Of a stretch of 64,000 nt of DNA, positions 53,082-61,238 are shown piece after piece. The position numbers were made by a program, and so were the translations under genes. Each line of letters begins with the position of its first letter. Position 1 is the first letter of the stretch. The DNA comes from SAR202 cluster bacterium Io17-Chloro-G6 (GTDB lineage Bacteria; Chloroflexota; Dehalococcoidia; UBA3495), in NCBI GenBank assembly GCA_002816585.1, contig MUCT01000047.1:29635-93634 (forward strand), in the 5' to 3' direction. The notes under the pieces are model-generated. The model was not told the DNA's origin. It saw only the letters and a program-made list of their open reading frames with translations, and did no database searches.

Positions 53082-54551
53082 ATGGCTCTCCATTTTCTGG
53101 AACGCCAAGTTTCCGACGCCGTAATGCGGGCCGGTTATTCCCATAATCGAACCACTCTTGTGGTTGGAGTTTCAGGAGGACCCGACTCGACTGCCCTATT
53201 GCACGCCCTGGTTGCCCTTCAAGGCATCCACGGGCTGGGCTTGCACGTGGGCCACCTGAACCACAATTTCCGGGGGCAAGAGGCCGAGGATGACGCCCTT
53301 TTTGTCGAGGAATTGGCTCAAAGCCTGGGACTCCCGGTGACCGTGGCCAAAGAGGACCCCCACGAATACCAAAGGAAGCGCGGCATCTCCTCATTCGAAC
53401 AGGGAGCGCGGGAGATGCGGTACGCCTTCTTGGCCCGGGTCTCCAAAGACGCCAACGCCAGAGCGGTTACAGTGGGCCACACCGCAGATGACCTGGCGGA
53501 GACGGTGATGCTCCACGTGCTCCGGGGTTCCGGCCTGCACGGACTGAGGGGCATGACCGAGTTATGTGGTTGGCCTTGGCCCGGCGAGGGCAACGGCCTG
53601 GCCCTATTTCGCCCTCTTTTGCGGGTGACCAAAGACCAAACGGCGGACTACGTTCGCGCGCGGGGCTGGAGCTTCCGCGAAGACAGCGGAAACTACATGT
53701 GGCGGTTCACCCGCAACAAGGTCCGCCACGACCTGATGCCCAAACTTGCGGAAGACTATAATCCCCAAGTGAAAAACGCCTTGGTGCGGCTGGCCCACGC
53801 CGCCGCCGAAGAACTGGACTTCGCTGATGGAGAGTTGGACCGTGTGTGGCGCCAAGTGGCGGTCGAGTCGGAGGACGAGGTGCGGTTCGACCGGATGTCT
53901 CTGGGAAAGCTTCATCCCCATCTACAGCGTCTGGCCCTTCGTCGCGCCTATATCTCGGTGAATGGAGACGCCACCCGGTTGTCGGAAAGCCACCTTATTG
54001 CCATGATGAATCTGGTACAGGCACAACAGGGGGGCCGGACTGTAGACCTCCCCGGAGGGGTGATATTCCGCCGGGAATACGGGGATTTAGTGCTGACGCG
54101 GAGTTTGGAACCAGACTGCCCATATCCGGAGCTTGACGGCGAATATCCAATCCAGTTGCCGGTTGAAGCCTGTGTCGAGACGGTGGTGACGGCCGGTCCT
54201 TGGCAGGTCACGATGCAGATCGGTATGGCCAGCGAAGGGCATGAGGGCGACGGCGGCTGGACAGCATGTCTGGACCTGAGGGCTTTGGGGGAGGGAGCGA
54301 CCGTGCGGGCGTGGCGGCCTGGGGACCGGATACAGCCACTCGGGATGCGGGGGCAGAAGAAATTGCAGGACCTGTTCACCGATCTGAGAGTGCCTCGGTA
54401 TTGGCGGGGAAGGGTGCCGCTGTTGGCCACCGCGGGGGGGATTGTCTGGGTGGTTGGTCACCGCATCGCCGACTGGGCCAAGGTAGACACAAAGGCTGAT
54501 GGACAGATTCTGCGAGTTAAGTTCAGCCTGAGTCCGGACCAAACCGCTTGA
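53082..54551 (+). CDS. tilS: tRNA(Ile)-lysidine synthase
   Basis: 489 residues. Attaches lysine to C34 of the CAU-anticodon tRNA-Ile so that it reads AUA. The PP-loop GVSGGPDSTALL (residues about 29-40) binds ATP; further N-domain motifs are VGHTADDLAETVMLHVLRGSG and RNKVRHDLMPKL. The C-terminal substrate-binding domain is present (RAWRPGDRIQPLGM). It is the third gene of the CNNM-phosphatase-tilS run. Confidence 0.95.
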   Translation: MALHFLERQVSDAVMRAGYSHNRTTLVVGVSGGPDSTALLHALVALQGIHGLGLHVGHLNHNFRGQEAEDDALFVEELAQSLGLPVTVAKEDPHEYQRKRGISSFEQGAREMRYAFLARVSKDANARAVTVGHTADDLAETVMLHVLRGSGLHGLRGMTELCGWPWPGEGNGLALFRPLLRVTKDQTADYVRARGWSFREDSGNYMWRFTRNKVRHDLMPKLAEDYNPQVKNALVRLAHAAAEELDFADGELDRVWRQVAVESEDEVRFDRMSLGKLHPHLQRLALRRAYISVNGDATRLSESHLIAMMNLVQAQQGGRTVDLPGGVIFRREYGDLVLTRSLEPDCPYPELDGEYPIQLPVEACVETVVTAGPWQVTMQIGMASEGHEGDGGWTACLDLRALGEGATVRAWRPGDRIQPLGMRGQKKLQDLFTDLRVPRYWRGRVPLLATAGGIVWVVGHRIADWAKVDTKADGQILRVKFSLSPDQTA

Positions 54552-54578
54552 TCCATTGGCGGGGAATGGGGATAACCC

Positions 54579-55427
54579 TTACGTCCCCATGAGCCGGGAA
54601 GGATTGTCCTTCACCAGCATTCCCACTTCCACTTCTTCCAGGCCGGAGCGGAGCATGGTGGCGATGCCCATGCGCATACCCTCGGCCGGCATCGGGTGGA
54701 AGTCCTGTCCAAAATCTGTGCTGAGTATGCACTTCTCCGGGCCGATGGCGTTGATGGTCTTGGCCAACTCTTTGGGGTCCATCCGGTAGGTGGTCGGCAT
54801 CACGACGTGGAGGCAGTGCTCGATGAACGCCCCCATTCCAGCCAACGTCTTCATGTCCTCGAGGGTCATGCCGGTCGTGAATGACATGGTAGTGCCGTGG
54901 GTGACCACGATTCTTTGGATAGCCATATTACGGGCCTCAGCCACCAGCGCTATACTTTCGGCAGTGGAGATGTGACCTGTAGCCAGCACCATGTCGTGGG
55001 ATTTGATCAACGCAAGAATGGAATGGACTTCCGGCGCCAGGGCTCCGGACTTATCCAGCAGGGAGATGCCGCCGTCCAGGCCCTTCGATTCCCGGTCGGC
55101 CTTGGCTGAATAGGTCGGCATCCAGACTATTCGTCCCCCCATGTCGGCCGTGGCCTTTACTGCGTCTGGGTTGAGGCCGCCCACTTCAACATCCAGAGCA
55201 ATACCGCCCAGGATGGTGACTTCCGGTACAAGGTCGCTGGTCGTGGCCGCCACAGGATGGGTAGGATATTCGTGGCTCTTCAACACCATACCCTGCATAC
55301 CCATCTCCCGGGCCTGTAAGGCAATCTCCACTGCGCCGGCCCGTCGTTCGACCTTGGGATCGGGGCCGAAATGCACGTGAATGTCCAGGGCGCCTTCCAA
55401 TATCCGGTCTATGTTGCTCACGCTCAC
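54579..55427 (-). CDS. DUF6282-like metal-dependent hydrolase
   Basis: 282 residues with an amidohydrolase-like TIM barrel. Metal-ligand-type motifs appear in the expected order: DIHVHFGPD (first HxH), VLKSHEYP, VLATGHIS, VVTHGTT and the late Asp in LSTDFGQD. Such proteins are annotated as DUF6282 or amidohydrolase-like; no substrate is known. It converges on tilS with a 27-base gap and stands alone. Confidence 0.8.
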   Translation of the reverse strand: MSVSNIDRILEGALDIHVHFGPDPKVERRAGAVEIALQAREMGMQGMVLKSHEYPTHPVAATTSDLVPEVTILGGIALDVEVGGLNPDAVKATADMGGRIVWMPTYSAKADRESKGLDGGISLLDKSGALAPEVHSILALIKSHDMVLATGHISTAESIALVAEARNMAIQRIVVTHGTTMSFTTGMTLEDMKTLAGMGAFIEHCLHVVMPTTYRMDPKELAKTINAIGPEKCILSTDFGQDFHPMPAEGMRMGIATMLRSGLEEVEVGMLVKDNPSRLMGT

Positions 55428-55640
55428 ACCACGTTGTTGAAATTAAAGAACCATGGGGTTTCAGATTCGGACGGAGAGGCACAGACTAAGCGGTCTGGGC
55501 GCACCCGGTTTGAGGCTGGCGCCAGCATAAGTCAGGGGTCTAGGGGTGTCAAGAAAAATCCGGGCGCGGGGTATTTGGCGCCGGTTGCCACTGGGGGGCC
55601 CGGTTGGTAGCATGTTGACACCTTCGACCTGGAGGTTGTG

Positions 55641-56432
55641 ATGGACCTGGGACTAAAAGGAAGAGTGGCCATAGTAGGCGGTAGCAGTAAAGGTTTGGGC
55701 CGGGCTTGCGCTGACTCCTTGGCCCAAGAAGGCGCGAGCTTGGTTATCTGCAGCCGCAACGCAGAGGAACTGGACCAAGCCGCCGGGGAGATCCGCGCTG
55801 CGTCCGGCGTCGATGTTTTGGCGGTGCCGGGGGACCTCGCCCGCTTGGAGGATATCCAAACTCTGGTTAAGCGGACCGCCGACCACTTTGGCCGCCTGGA
55901 TATTTTGGTCAACAACTCGGGAGGACCACCCGCAGGCCGGGCCGCCGACACCACCGAAGAAGTCTGGCGTCAATCCATCGACATGGCCCTCCTATTTTTC
56001 ATTCGCATGAGCCGCGAATCCGTTCCCCATATGAAAAAAGGAGGGTGGGGGCGGATCGTCAACATATTGGCCAGTTCGGTCTTCCAGCCCATCGACAATC
56101 TGGTCACCTCCGGGGTGACGCGCATGGGAGCTGTTGCTTTCGCCAAGAGCCTGGCCGACGAGGTTGGCCGGGACAATATCTTGGTGAATAATGTGGCCCC
56201 TGGTTATTTATTGACCGACCGCATGATGCATATCTTCGAGACCCGGTCTCTAGAAACAGGTTCAAGCGTGGAAGATCTGCTCCAGGCCCACTCGGCAACC
56301 ATTCCAGTGGGCCGTTTGGGGCGTCCCGAAGAGCTGGGAGACCTGGTGACTTTCCTATCCTCGGAGAAGAACAGCTACACCACGGGTTCGACTATCCTGG
56401 TGGACGGCGGCGTGGTCAGATCGGTCATGTAG
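55641..56432 (+). CDS. SDR-family oxidoreductase with altered catalytic residues
   Basis: 263 residues from the ATG at 55641 (GGAGG five bases upstream; GTG at 55638 is less likely). Rossmann fold with the nucleotide motif VGGSSKGLGRA and NNSGGPP. A Ser pair follows (S145/S146 in ILASSVF). The usual YxxxK is absent: the aligned positions read Ser157 and Arg161 (VTSGVTRMGAVAFAK). A group of FabG-like SDRs with this change is known, so the protein may still bind NAD(P)H and act on a different substrate or not reduce at all. Confidence 0.88.
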   Translation: MDLGLKGRVAIVGGSSKGLGRACADSLAQEGASLVICSRNAEELDQAAGEIRAASGVDVLAVPGDLARLEDIQTLVKRTADHFGRLDILVNNSGGPPAGRAADTTEEVWRQSIDMALLFFIRMSRESVPHMKKGGWGRIVNILASSVFQPIDNLVTSGVTRMGAVAFAKSLADEVGRDNILVNNVAPGYLLTDRMMHIFETRSLETGSSVEDLLQAHSATIPVGRLGRPEELGDLVTFLSSEKNSYTTGSTILVDGGVVRSVM

Positions 56433-56772
56433 TGAGACCGGCGTGGAAGAATGAGATATTGATTGGCGTTTCATATTGATAGAAATCACCGGGCCAAGCT
56501 TACCACGGTCAGGGAAATCGCGACTCCAGAGCTCGTTGGACTTTCCCGGTTGAACATTAATGTGGGTCGTTTCAATAGACACAAGAATGGGAGCCGGGCG
56601 ACTCTCGAACCGGCCCACCAAGCGGCTCGCAACAGAGGCATAGCAATCCCAAAAGGGGTGGTTTCAGGATTTCAATATATAAATAGTTTTTGTATGATAG
56701 TAAGGCACTGTGCAGCCGATACTCGGACTGAGAAAGTGACGGACCCCGCCCCGGGACCCTTGGAGGATACCT
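56433..56772. other. Intergenic region before accDA
   Basis: 340 bases. A -10-like TATGAT lies at 56693-56698 in an AT-rich stretch, with only a poor -35. A GGTTCGAGA string on the minus strand resembles a tRNA T-loop but has no cloverleaf around it. Otherwise nothing. Confidence 0.4.
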
Positions 56773-58608
56773 TTGCGCAACCTGGCCAACTTTCTTGTAC
56801 ACCTTTTTAACCGCGATGGAGAGGCTGAACGTACCTACCTGTCGGTGGTCCATGACCATTGTTTGTTCTGCGAGGAGCCAATCAAAGACTCGCCTTCCTA
56901 TCTTATCTACCGGGTGTGCCCATTCTGCCGGTTCCATTACACCGTCACTGCCCGGCAGCGAATAGAGCTGCTGACCGACCGTGGATCGTTCAAAGAATCC
57001 TACAAATATGTTAGTTCCGTTGAGCCACTTTCCTTCTCTCGCCGGGGCCGCTACCGGAAGTTCTTTTCCCGGGACCAGAATCGCACTGGCCTTACTGAAG
57101 CGGTAGTTACCGGCAAATGCCGCATCGAAGACACGGAAGTCATGTTAACCGTATTGGACTTTGGTTTCATGGGCGGGACCATGGGCAGCGTGGTGGGTGA
57201 GAAGGTTTCCATGGCATTTGAGAGTGCCGCCCGCAGCGGGTTGCCTGTAGTGGCCGTAGTCTCGGGCGGAGGAGTGCGTATCCAAGAAGGCGTCCTGTCT
57301 CTGATGCAGATGGCCAAGACAGTGACCGCCGCCAACCGCCTGCGTGAAGAAGAAGTGCCTTTCATTGTGATCTTGGCCAACCCGTCCACCGGGCAGGCAT
57401 ATGCCAGCTTTGCCAACTTGGCCGATGTGATTCTGGCCGAACCGGGCTCTTTGATTGGACTCTCTCCATTACGAACTTTGCGGGAAGTATCCAAGATGCC
57501 CCTGCCGCTGGACGCCCACACGGCCGAAGCCCACGTGGGTCACGGGCTTCTGGACAATGTGGTGGACCGGGAGAACCTACAGCCCAGGGTTGCGGATCTG
57601 TTGCGCATCCTAACGGCCCAAAAACAGGGAAAGCCGAATCATAAAAACCTGCTAAAAGCAGAACCCGAAGAGTGTGCCGAGCCCGAGCCGTGGGAGTCGG
57701 TTACCGCCGCCCGTAACTCGGAACGGCCCCAGGCGACTACCTATTTCCGGTCTATGTTGGATCCATTCATCGAGTTGCGAGGCGACCGTCTGAACAGCGA
57801 TGACCGGTCGATTGTTGCCGGTCTAGGATTTATGGATGGCCAGCCGGTGGCGGTGATTGGGCAGCAGCGGCAGCACTTGGTGGAAGGGGAGCGCTACCAT
57901 GTTTTTCCCGACGGTCTGCGGAAGGCCCAGCGCGTCATTGATCTGGCCTCCCGATTTAAACTGCCTCTCGTTACTTTGATCGATACCCAAGGCGCGGACC
58001 CCGGGCTGGAAGCGGAGGAACAGGGAATCGGAAACGCCATCGCCAAGACCCTGTCTTCGATGCTGAAAGTTCCAACACCCGTCGTCTCGGTGGTTATTGG
58101 AGAAGGCGGCAGCGAGGGAGCATTGGCGCTGGGATTGTCCGACCGAATATTGATGCAGCAATTTGCCATCTATTCGCCAATCTCTTTGAACCACACCCTG
58201 GGCTCTGCCCACCATGACCACATGTTGGACCGCGAAGCCGCGGAGGCCTTGATGCTGACCGCCCATGATTGCCTGGAACTGGGCATCGCCGACGAAATTG
58301 TCCCCGAGCCAGAGGGCGGGTCTCACGTCGACCCCCGCCAGGCGTCGAGCGCGCTGCAAACCGCCTTACTGACCAATATCGTGCAATTGTCAAAAATGTC
58401 CGAAGGTAAGCTGCTGAAGAAGCGGTACCAGAAATTCCGTAGGATGGGAGAGGGCAGCGGGTACTCACAGGAGGCTATGAACCAGGAGGTGGAACTCCTG
58501 ATGAGTATCACTTCTGGCGACGCCCCGCCGGAGCGGCTGTCTCGCAAGCAAAGAAGAAAGGGGCGTAAAGAGGAACCTGCTGAGGCCCAGGTCGCTTCTG
58601 ACGATTAA
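56773..58608 (+). CDS. accDA: Fused acetyl-CoA carboxylase carboxyltransferase (AccD-AccA)
   Basis: 611 residues, TTG start with GGAGG six bases upstream. The first half is AccD-like, with the zinc ribbon C30-x2-C33...C49-x2-C52 and the carboxyltransferase block VVSGGGVRIQEGVLS. The second half (from about residue 330) is AccA-like, with FIELRGDR, TLIDTQGADPG, and IGEGGSEGALALGLSD. In most bacteria these are two genes; fusion is known in some lineages. With biotin carboxylase and BCCP encoded elsewhere it would make malonyl-CoA for fatty acids. The C-terminus ends in a basic then acidic tail. Confidence 0.93.
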   Translation: MRNLANFLVHLFNRDGEAERTYLSVVHDHCLFCEEPIKDSPSYLIYRVCPFCRFHYTVTARQRIELLTDRGSFKESYKYVSSVEPLSFSRRGRYRKFFSRDQNRTGLTEAVVTGKCRIEDTEVMLTVLDFGFMGGTMGSVVGEKVSMAFESAARSGLPVVAVVSGGGVRIQEGVLSLMQMAKTVTAANRLREEEVPFIVILANPSTGQAYASFANLADVILAEPGSLIGLSPLRTLREVSKMPLPLDAHTAEAHVGHGLLDNVVDRENLQPRVADLLRILTAQKQGKPNHKNLLKAEPEECAEPEPWESVTAARNSERPQATTYFRSMLDPFIELRGDRLNSDDRSIVAGLGFMDGQPVAVIGQQRQHLVEGERYHVFPDGLRKAQRVIDLASRFKLPLVTLIDTQGADPGLEAEEQGIGNAIAKTLSSMLKVPTPVVSVVIGEGGSEGALALGLSDRILMQQFAIYSPISLNHTLGSAHHDHMLDREAAEALMLTAHDCLELGIADEIVPEPEGGSHVDPRQASSALQTALLTNIVQLSKMSEGKLLKKRYQKFRRMGEGSGYSQEAMNQEVELLMSITSGDAPPERLSRKQRRKGRKEEPAEAQVASDD

Positions 58609-58657
58609 TTCTGGCCGCGTAAGTCGAAACGATGGATCTCAGCCAAAACCGAGCCTG

Positions 58658-59467
58658 TTAGGCAGCCTCAGAGCCGAATTCTTTAAGGCTCTTTTTCACC
58701 GCATCTGCCACCGCGGAGAACTCGTCTTCCACCGATTCGTCAATTAAAGCAGTCGGTTTTGATGAGTCCCGGTAGGCAGCGCGCAGAGCCAGGCCGCCTA
58801 GGAAGGGCGCCTCTACCTCTTTGGCCAGGTTCTTGCCGCCCCCCTCTCCAAAGATATCTCCCGTGTAGTTTTCCACCACGCCCAGCACGTTTAAGTTCAA
58901 CTTGCGGATCATATTGATACAGCGCTTGGCGTCCAGGTTAGCCAAGTCCTGAGGCGTGCTGACCACCACGAATCCGTCCATGGGCAGGCTTTGCATCACG
59001 GTCAGGGGAGAGTCGGAAGTGCCCGGGGGCAGGTCTACTATCAGGTAATCAAGTTCGTCCCAGTCGGTGGCCTGGAGGAACTGATTGATTGCGTTATGAA
59101 TCATCGGCCCGCGCCAGATGATTGCCTCGTCTTGGTTCTCTTGGAAGAAGGCCATGGAGACAACTTTGACGCCCCATTTTTCGGCGGGGATGATCTGGTT
59201 ATCAACGTAGTCCGGTTTGTCGGTGATGCCCATCACCTTGGCCACGTTGGGGCAGTCGATGTCCACATCCAACAGTCCAACGTTGCACCCCTGGTTGGCC
59301 AGGGTGACCGCCAAATTAACGGCGACTGTGGTTTTCCCAACTCCGCCCTTTCCGCTGTAAACGCCGATTTTGGTTTTGATCTTGCCAAGACGGTCGGTTA
59401 TCTGGCGTTTTTGCTGCCAGGTCCGTTTGATCTGTTCCAGACGCGCGGTTTCCTGGGGCGTGGCCAT
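58658..59467 (-). CDS. mrp: Mrp/NBP35-type P-loop ATPase without the CxxC motif
   Basis: 269 residues. SIMIBI-class ATPase used as an iron-sulfur cluster carrier. Deviant Walker A GKGGVGKTT (residues 39-47), DVDIDCPNV, and DLPPGTSD are intact. The C-terminal region where Mrp proteins normally have a cluster-bridging CPxC reads VVENYTGDIFGEGGG (no cysteine pair). It may carry a cluster through other residues or act only as a scaffold ATPase. A SufT-like gene lies 131 bases upstream on the same strand, supporting an iron-sulfur role. Confidence 0.88.
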   Translation of the reverse strand: MATPQETARLEQIKRTWQQKRQITDRLGKIKTKIGVYSGKGGVGKTTVAVNLAVTLANQGCNVGLLDVDIDCPNVAKVMGITDKPDYVDNQIIPAEKWGVKVVSMAFFQENQDEAIIWRGPMIHNAINQFLQATDWDELDYLIVDLPPGTSDSPLTVMQSLPMDGFVVVSTPQDLANLDAKRCINMIRKLNLNVLGVVENYTGDIFGEGGGKNLAKEVEAPFLGGLALRAAYRDSSKPTALIDESVEDEFSAVADAVKKSLKEFGSEAA

Positions 59468-59598
59468 GGGGTCCTCCGGAAGTGTGCGGGATTTGTGAAT
59501 AGCGGAACTTGGCGCTTAAACTCGGAGCCAAGCGGCTCATGCGCCAGGATATGTTGGCGTTAATTGCGACAGGTCGCAGATAGGGTCTTGGACGCCGG

Positions 59599-59907
59599 CT
59601 AGATGCCCAGTTGGGCGCGGGCCTCTTCACTGATCAGTTCCGGCGACCAGGGAGGATCGAACACCATCTCGATCTGCACCTCTTCCACGCCGTCCAGCTC
59701 TTGGATCGCCCATTCAGCCTGTTGGCCGATGTACGGGCCCATGCCGCAACCGGGGAAAGTGAGGGTCATCTGGACGTACACGTCGGATTCTTTTACCTGA
59801 ACGTCGTAGACCAATCCTAGATCGACCACGTTGACCGGGATCTCCGGGTCGTACACTGATTTTAATGCCTCGTAGATGTCTTCTGTGGTGACGGTTGGCT
59901 CGGGCAT
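59599..59907 (-). CDS. SufT/MIP18-family metal-sulfur cluster assembly factor
   Basis: 102 residues of the DUF59 family. The core reads VYDPEIPVNVVDLGLVYDV and the conserved Cys sits in TFPGCGMGP. The C-terminal FDPPWSPELISEEARAQLG is typical of PaaD/SufT-like members. It is thought to help mature iron-sulfur proteins. Upstream of mrp on the same strand, with a 131-base gap that may hold its own ribosome site only. Confidence 0.9.
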   Translation of the reverse strand: MPEPTVTTEDIYEALKSVYDPEIPVNVVDLGLVYDVQVKESDVYVQMTLTFPGCGMGPYIGQQAEWAIQELDGVEEVQIEMVFDPPWSPELISEEARAQLGI

Positions 59908-60041
59908 GTCTGCCTCCTAATCACGGTCGCCTAAGACGATTATATTAAAGTCGACCAACTTGGTCAACAATTATTCCGCGTCTGGTTCGTTGGACGCAGG
60001 CTAGACTGGTTTTAGCCGGCCCTTCCCAGATAATCCTTCCC

Positions 60042-61010
60042 CTATGGTATGAGGAGGAGTTTGCCGGTGGTGGCCCTGCTCTCCAATTGCCGATGGGCTT
60101 CCGGCGCATCCGACAGCGCAAATTCGCCGCCGATCCTTAGATTGAGTTCTCCGGAGCTGACCCAGCCCAGTACGTCGCTGGCCCGCTGCTCCAGTTCTGT
60201 GCGGTTGACGGTGTAATCGCCAAGTCCGGGGCGGGTTAGTGAAAGCGAACCGGCACCCAGGATGGCAGGGTTCATGGGTTCCGGAGCCCCGCTTGCGGCG
60301 CCATAGAGCACCATGTGACCGCGGCGGCCCAGGCTGCTGATGCTCTGGGTGAATGTCGTCTTGCCCACGCCGTCGTACACCACCTGCACGCCCTCGCCGT
60401 TGGTGGCTTTTTTGACCTCTTCCGCAAAGTCCTCCTTGGTATAGAGGATCACGTGGTCAGCGCCAGCCCCCTTGGACAGTTCAGCTTTTTCCTCGGTTGA
60501 AACGGTGGAGAACACATATCCGCCCAGCCGCTTTACCATTTGCGTCAATAGCAGGCCCATCCCGCCGGCTCCCGCGTGGATAATGACCCGGTCCCCATTC
60601 TTCACGGCGTAGGTGGAATGGCAAAGATAGTGGGCGGTCATGCCCTGAAGGATCGCCGCGGCCCCGGCTTTGGCGTCCACGCCAGCGGGCCGTTTCATCA
60701 GCCTCCAGGCGGGCACCAGGGCTAGCTCGGCATAAGCTCCGGGGGCGGTGCAATATGTGACCTCATCGCCCACTTTCACCTCGGTCACACCGGGGCCTAT
60801 GGCCTTGACCACACCGGCGCCCTCAACTCCGATGATGCGGGGCAGCGGCGGGCCGGGGTTTACGCCCTGCCGGCTATAGACATCGGTGAAGTTAACGCCG
60901 GCGGCCTGTATCTCAACCACTGCTTCGCCCTCGCCGGGGGTCGGGTCGGCCACGTCCTGGTACTTCATTACCTCGGGGCCGCCGAATTCGTTAATCTGCA
61001 TTGCTTTCAT
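60042..61010 (-). CDS. Quinone oxidoreductase (zeta-crystallin type)
   Basis: 322 residues, zinc-free medium-chain dehydrogenase/reductase. N-terminal MKAMQINEFGGPEVMKY, the nucleotide motif HAGAGGMGLLLTQMVKRLGG, and VYDGVGKTTF are characteristic of QOR/NADPH:quinone reductase. The zinc cysteines of classical alcohol dehydrogenases are absent. Likely reduces quinones or enones with NADPH. Transcribed alone; divergent from nothing obvious upstream. Confidence 0.92.
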   Translation of the reverse strand: MKAMQINEFGGPEVMKYQDVADPTPGEGEAVVEIQAAGVNFTDVYSRQGVNPGPPLPRIIGVEGAGVVKAIGPGVTEVKVGDEVTYCTAPGAYAELALVPAWRLMKRPAGVDAKAGAAAILQGMTAHYLCHSTYAVKNGDRVIIHAGAGGMGLLLTQMVKRLGGYVFSTVSTEEKAELSKGAGADHVILYTKEDFAEEVKKATNGEGVQVVYDGVGKTTFTQSISSLGRRGHMVLYGAASGAPEPMNPAILGAGSLSLTRPGLGDYTVNRTELEQRASDVLGWVSSGELNLRIGGEFALSDAPEAHRQLESRATTGKLLLIP

Positions 61011-61238
61011 GTCGAGCGCTCCTGTGCCGTTACCGAAAAATCCGGGTCAATCTGACCTGATGGCAATTAACCGGAGGTACAGCGGTTGCTGTATCGATGG
61101 CGGTTAGTATACACCGAGGATTGATGCGCGGCGGTGATCCCAAAGGGAAAGTAGAAACAGCCCGGCGGCGCATCGTGAAATGGCGGCCGATCATCCAGGT
61201 CTTCAGGAAACCAGCCGCCAGATCGTCAGAACAAATTT

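Noticed and set aside
56590..56640. tRNA-like T-loop string GGTTCGAGA on the minus strand
   Set aside because: No five-base-pair T stem, no matching acceptor stem and no anticodon arm can be built around it.
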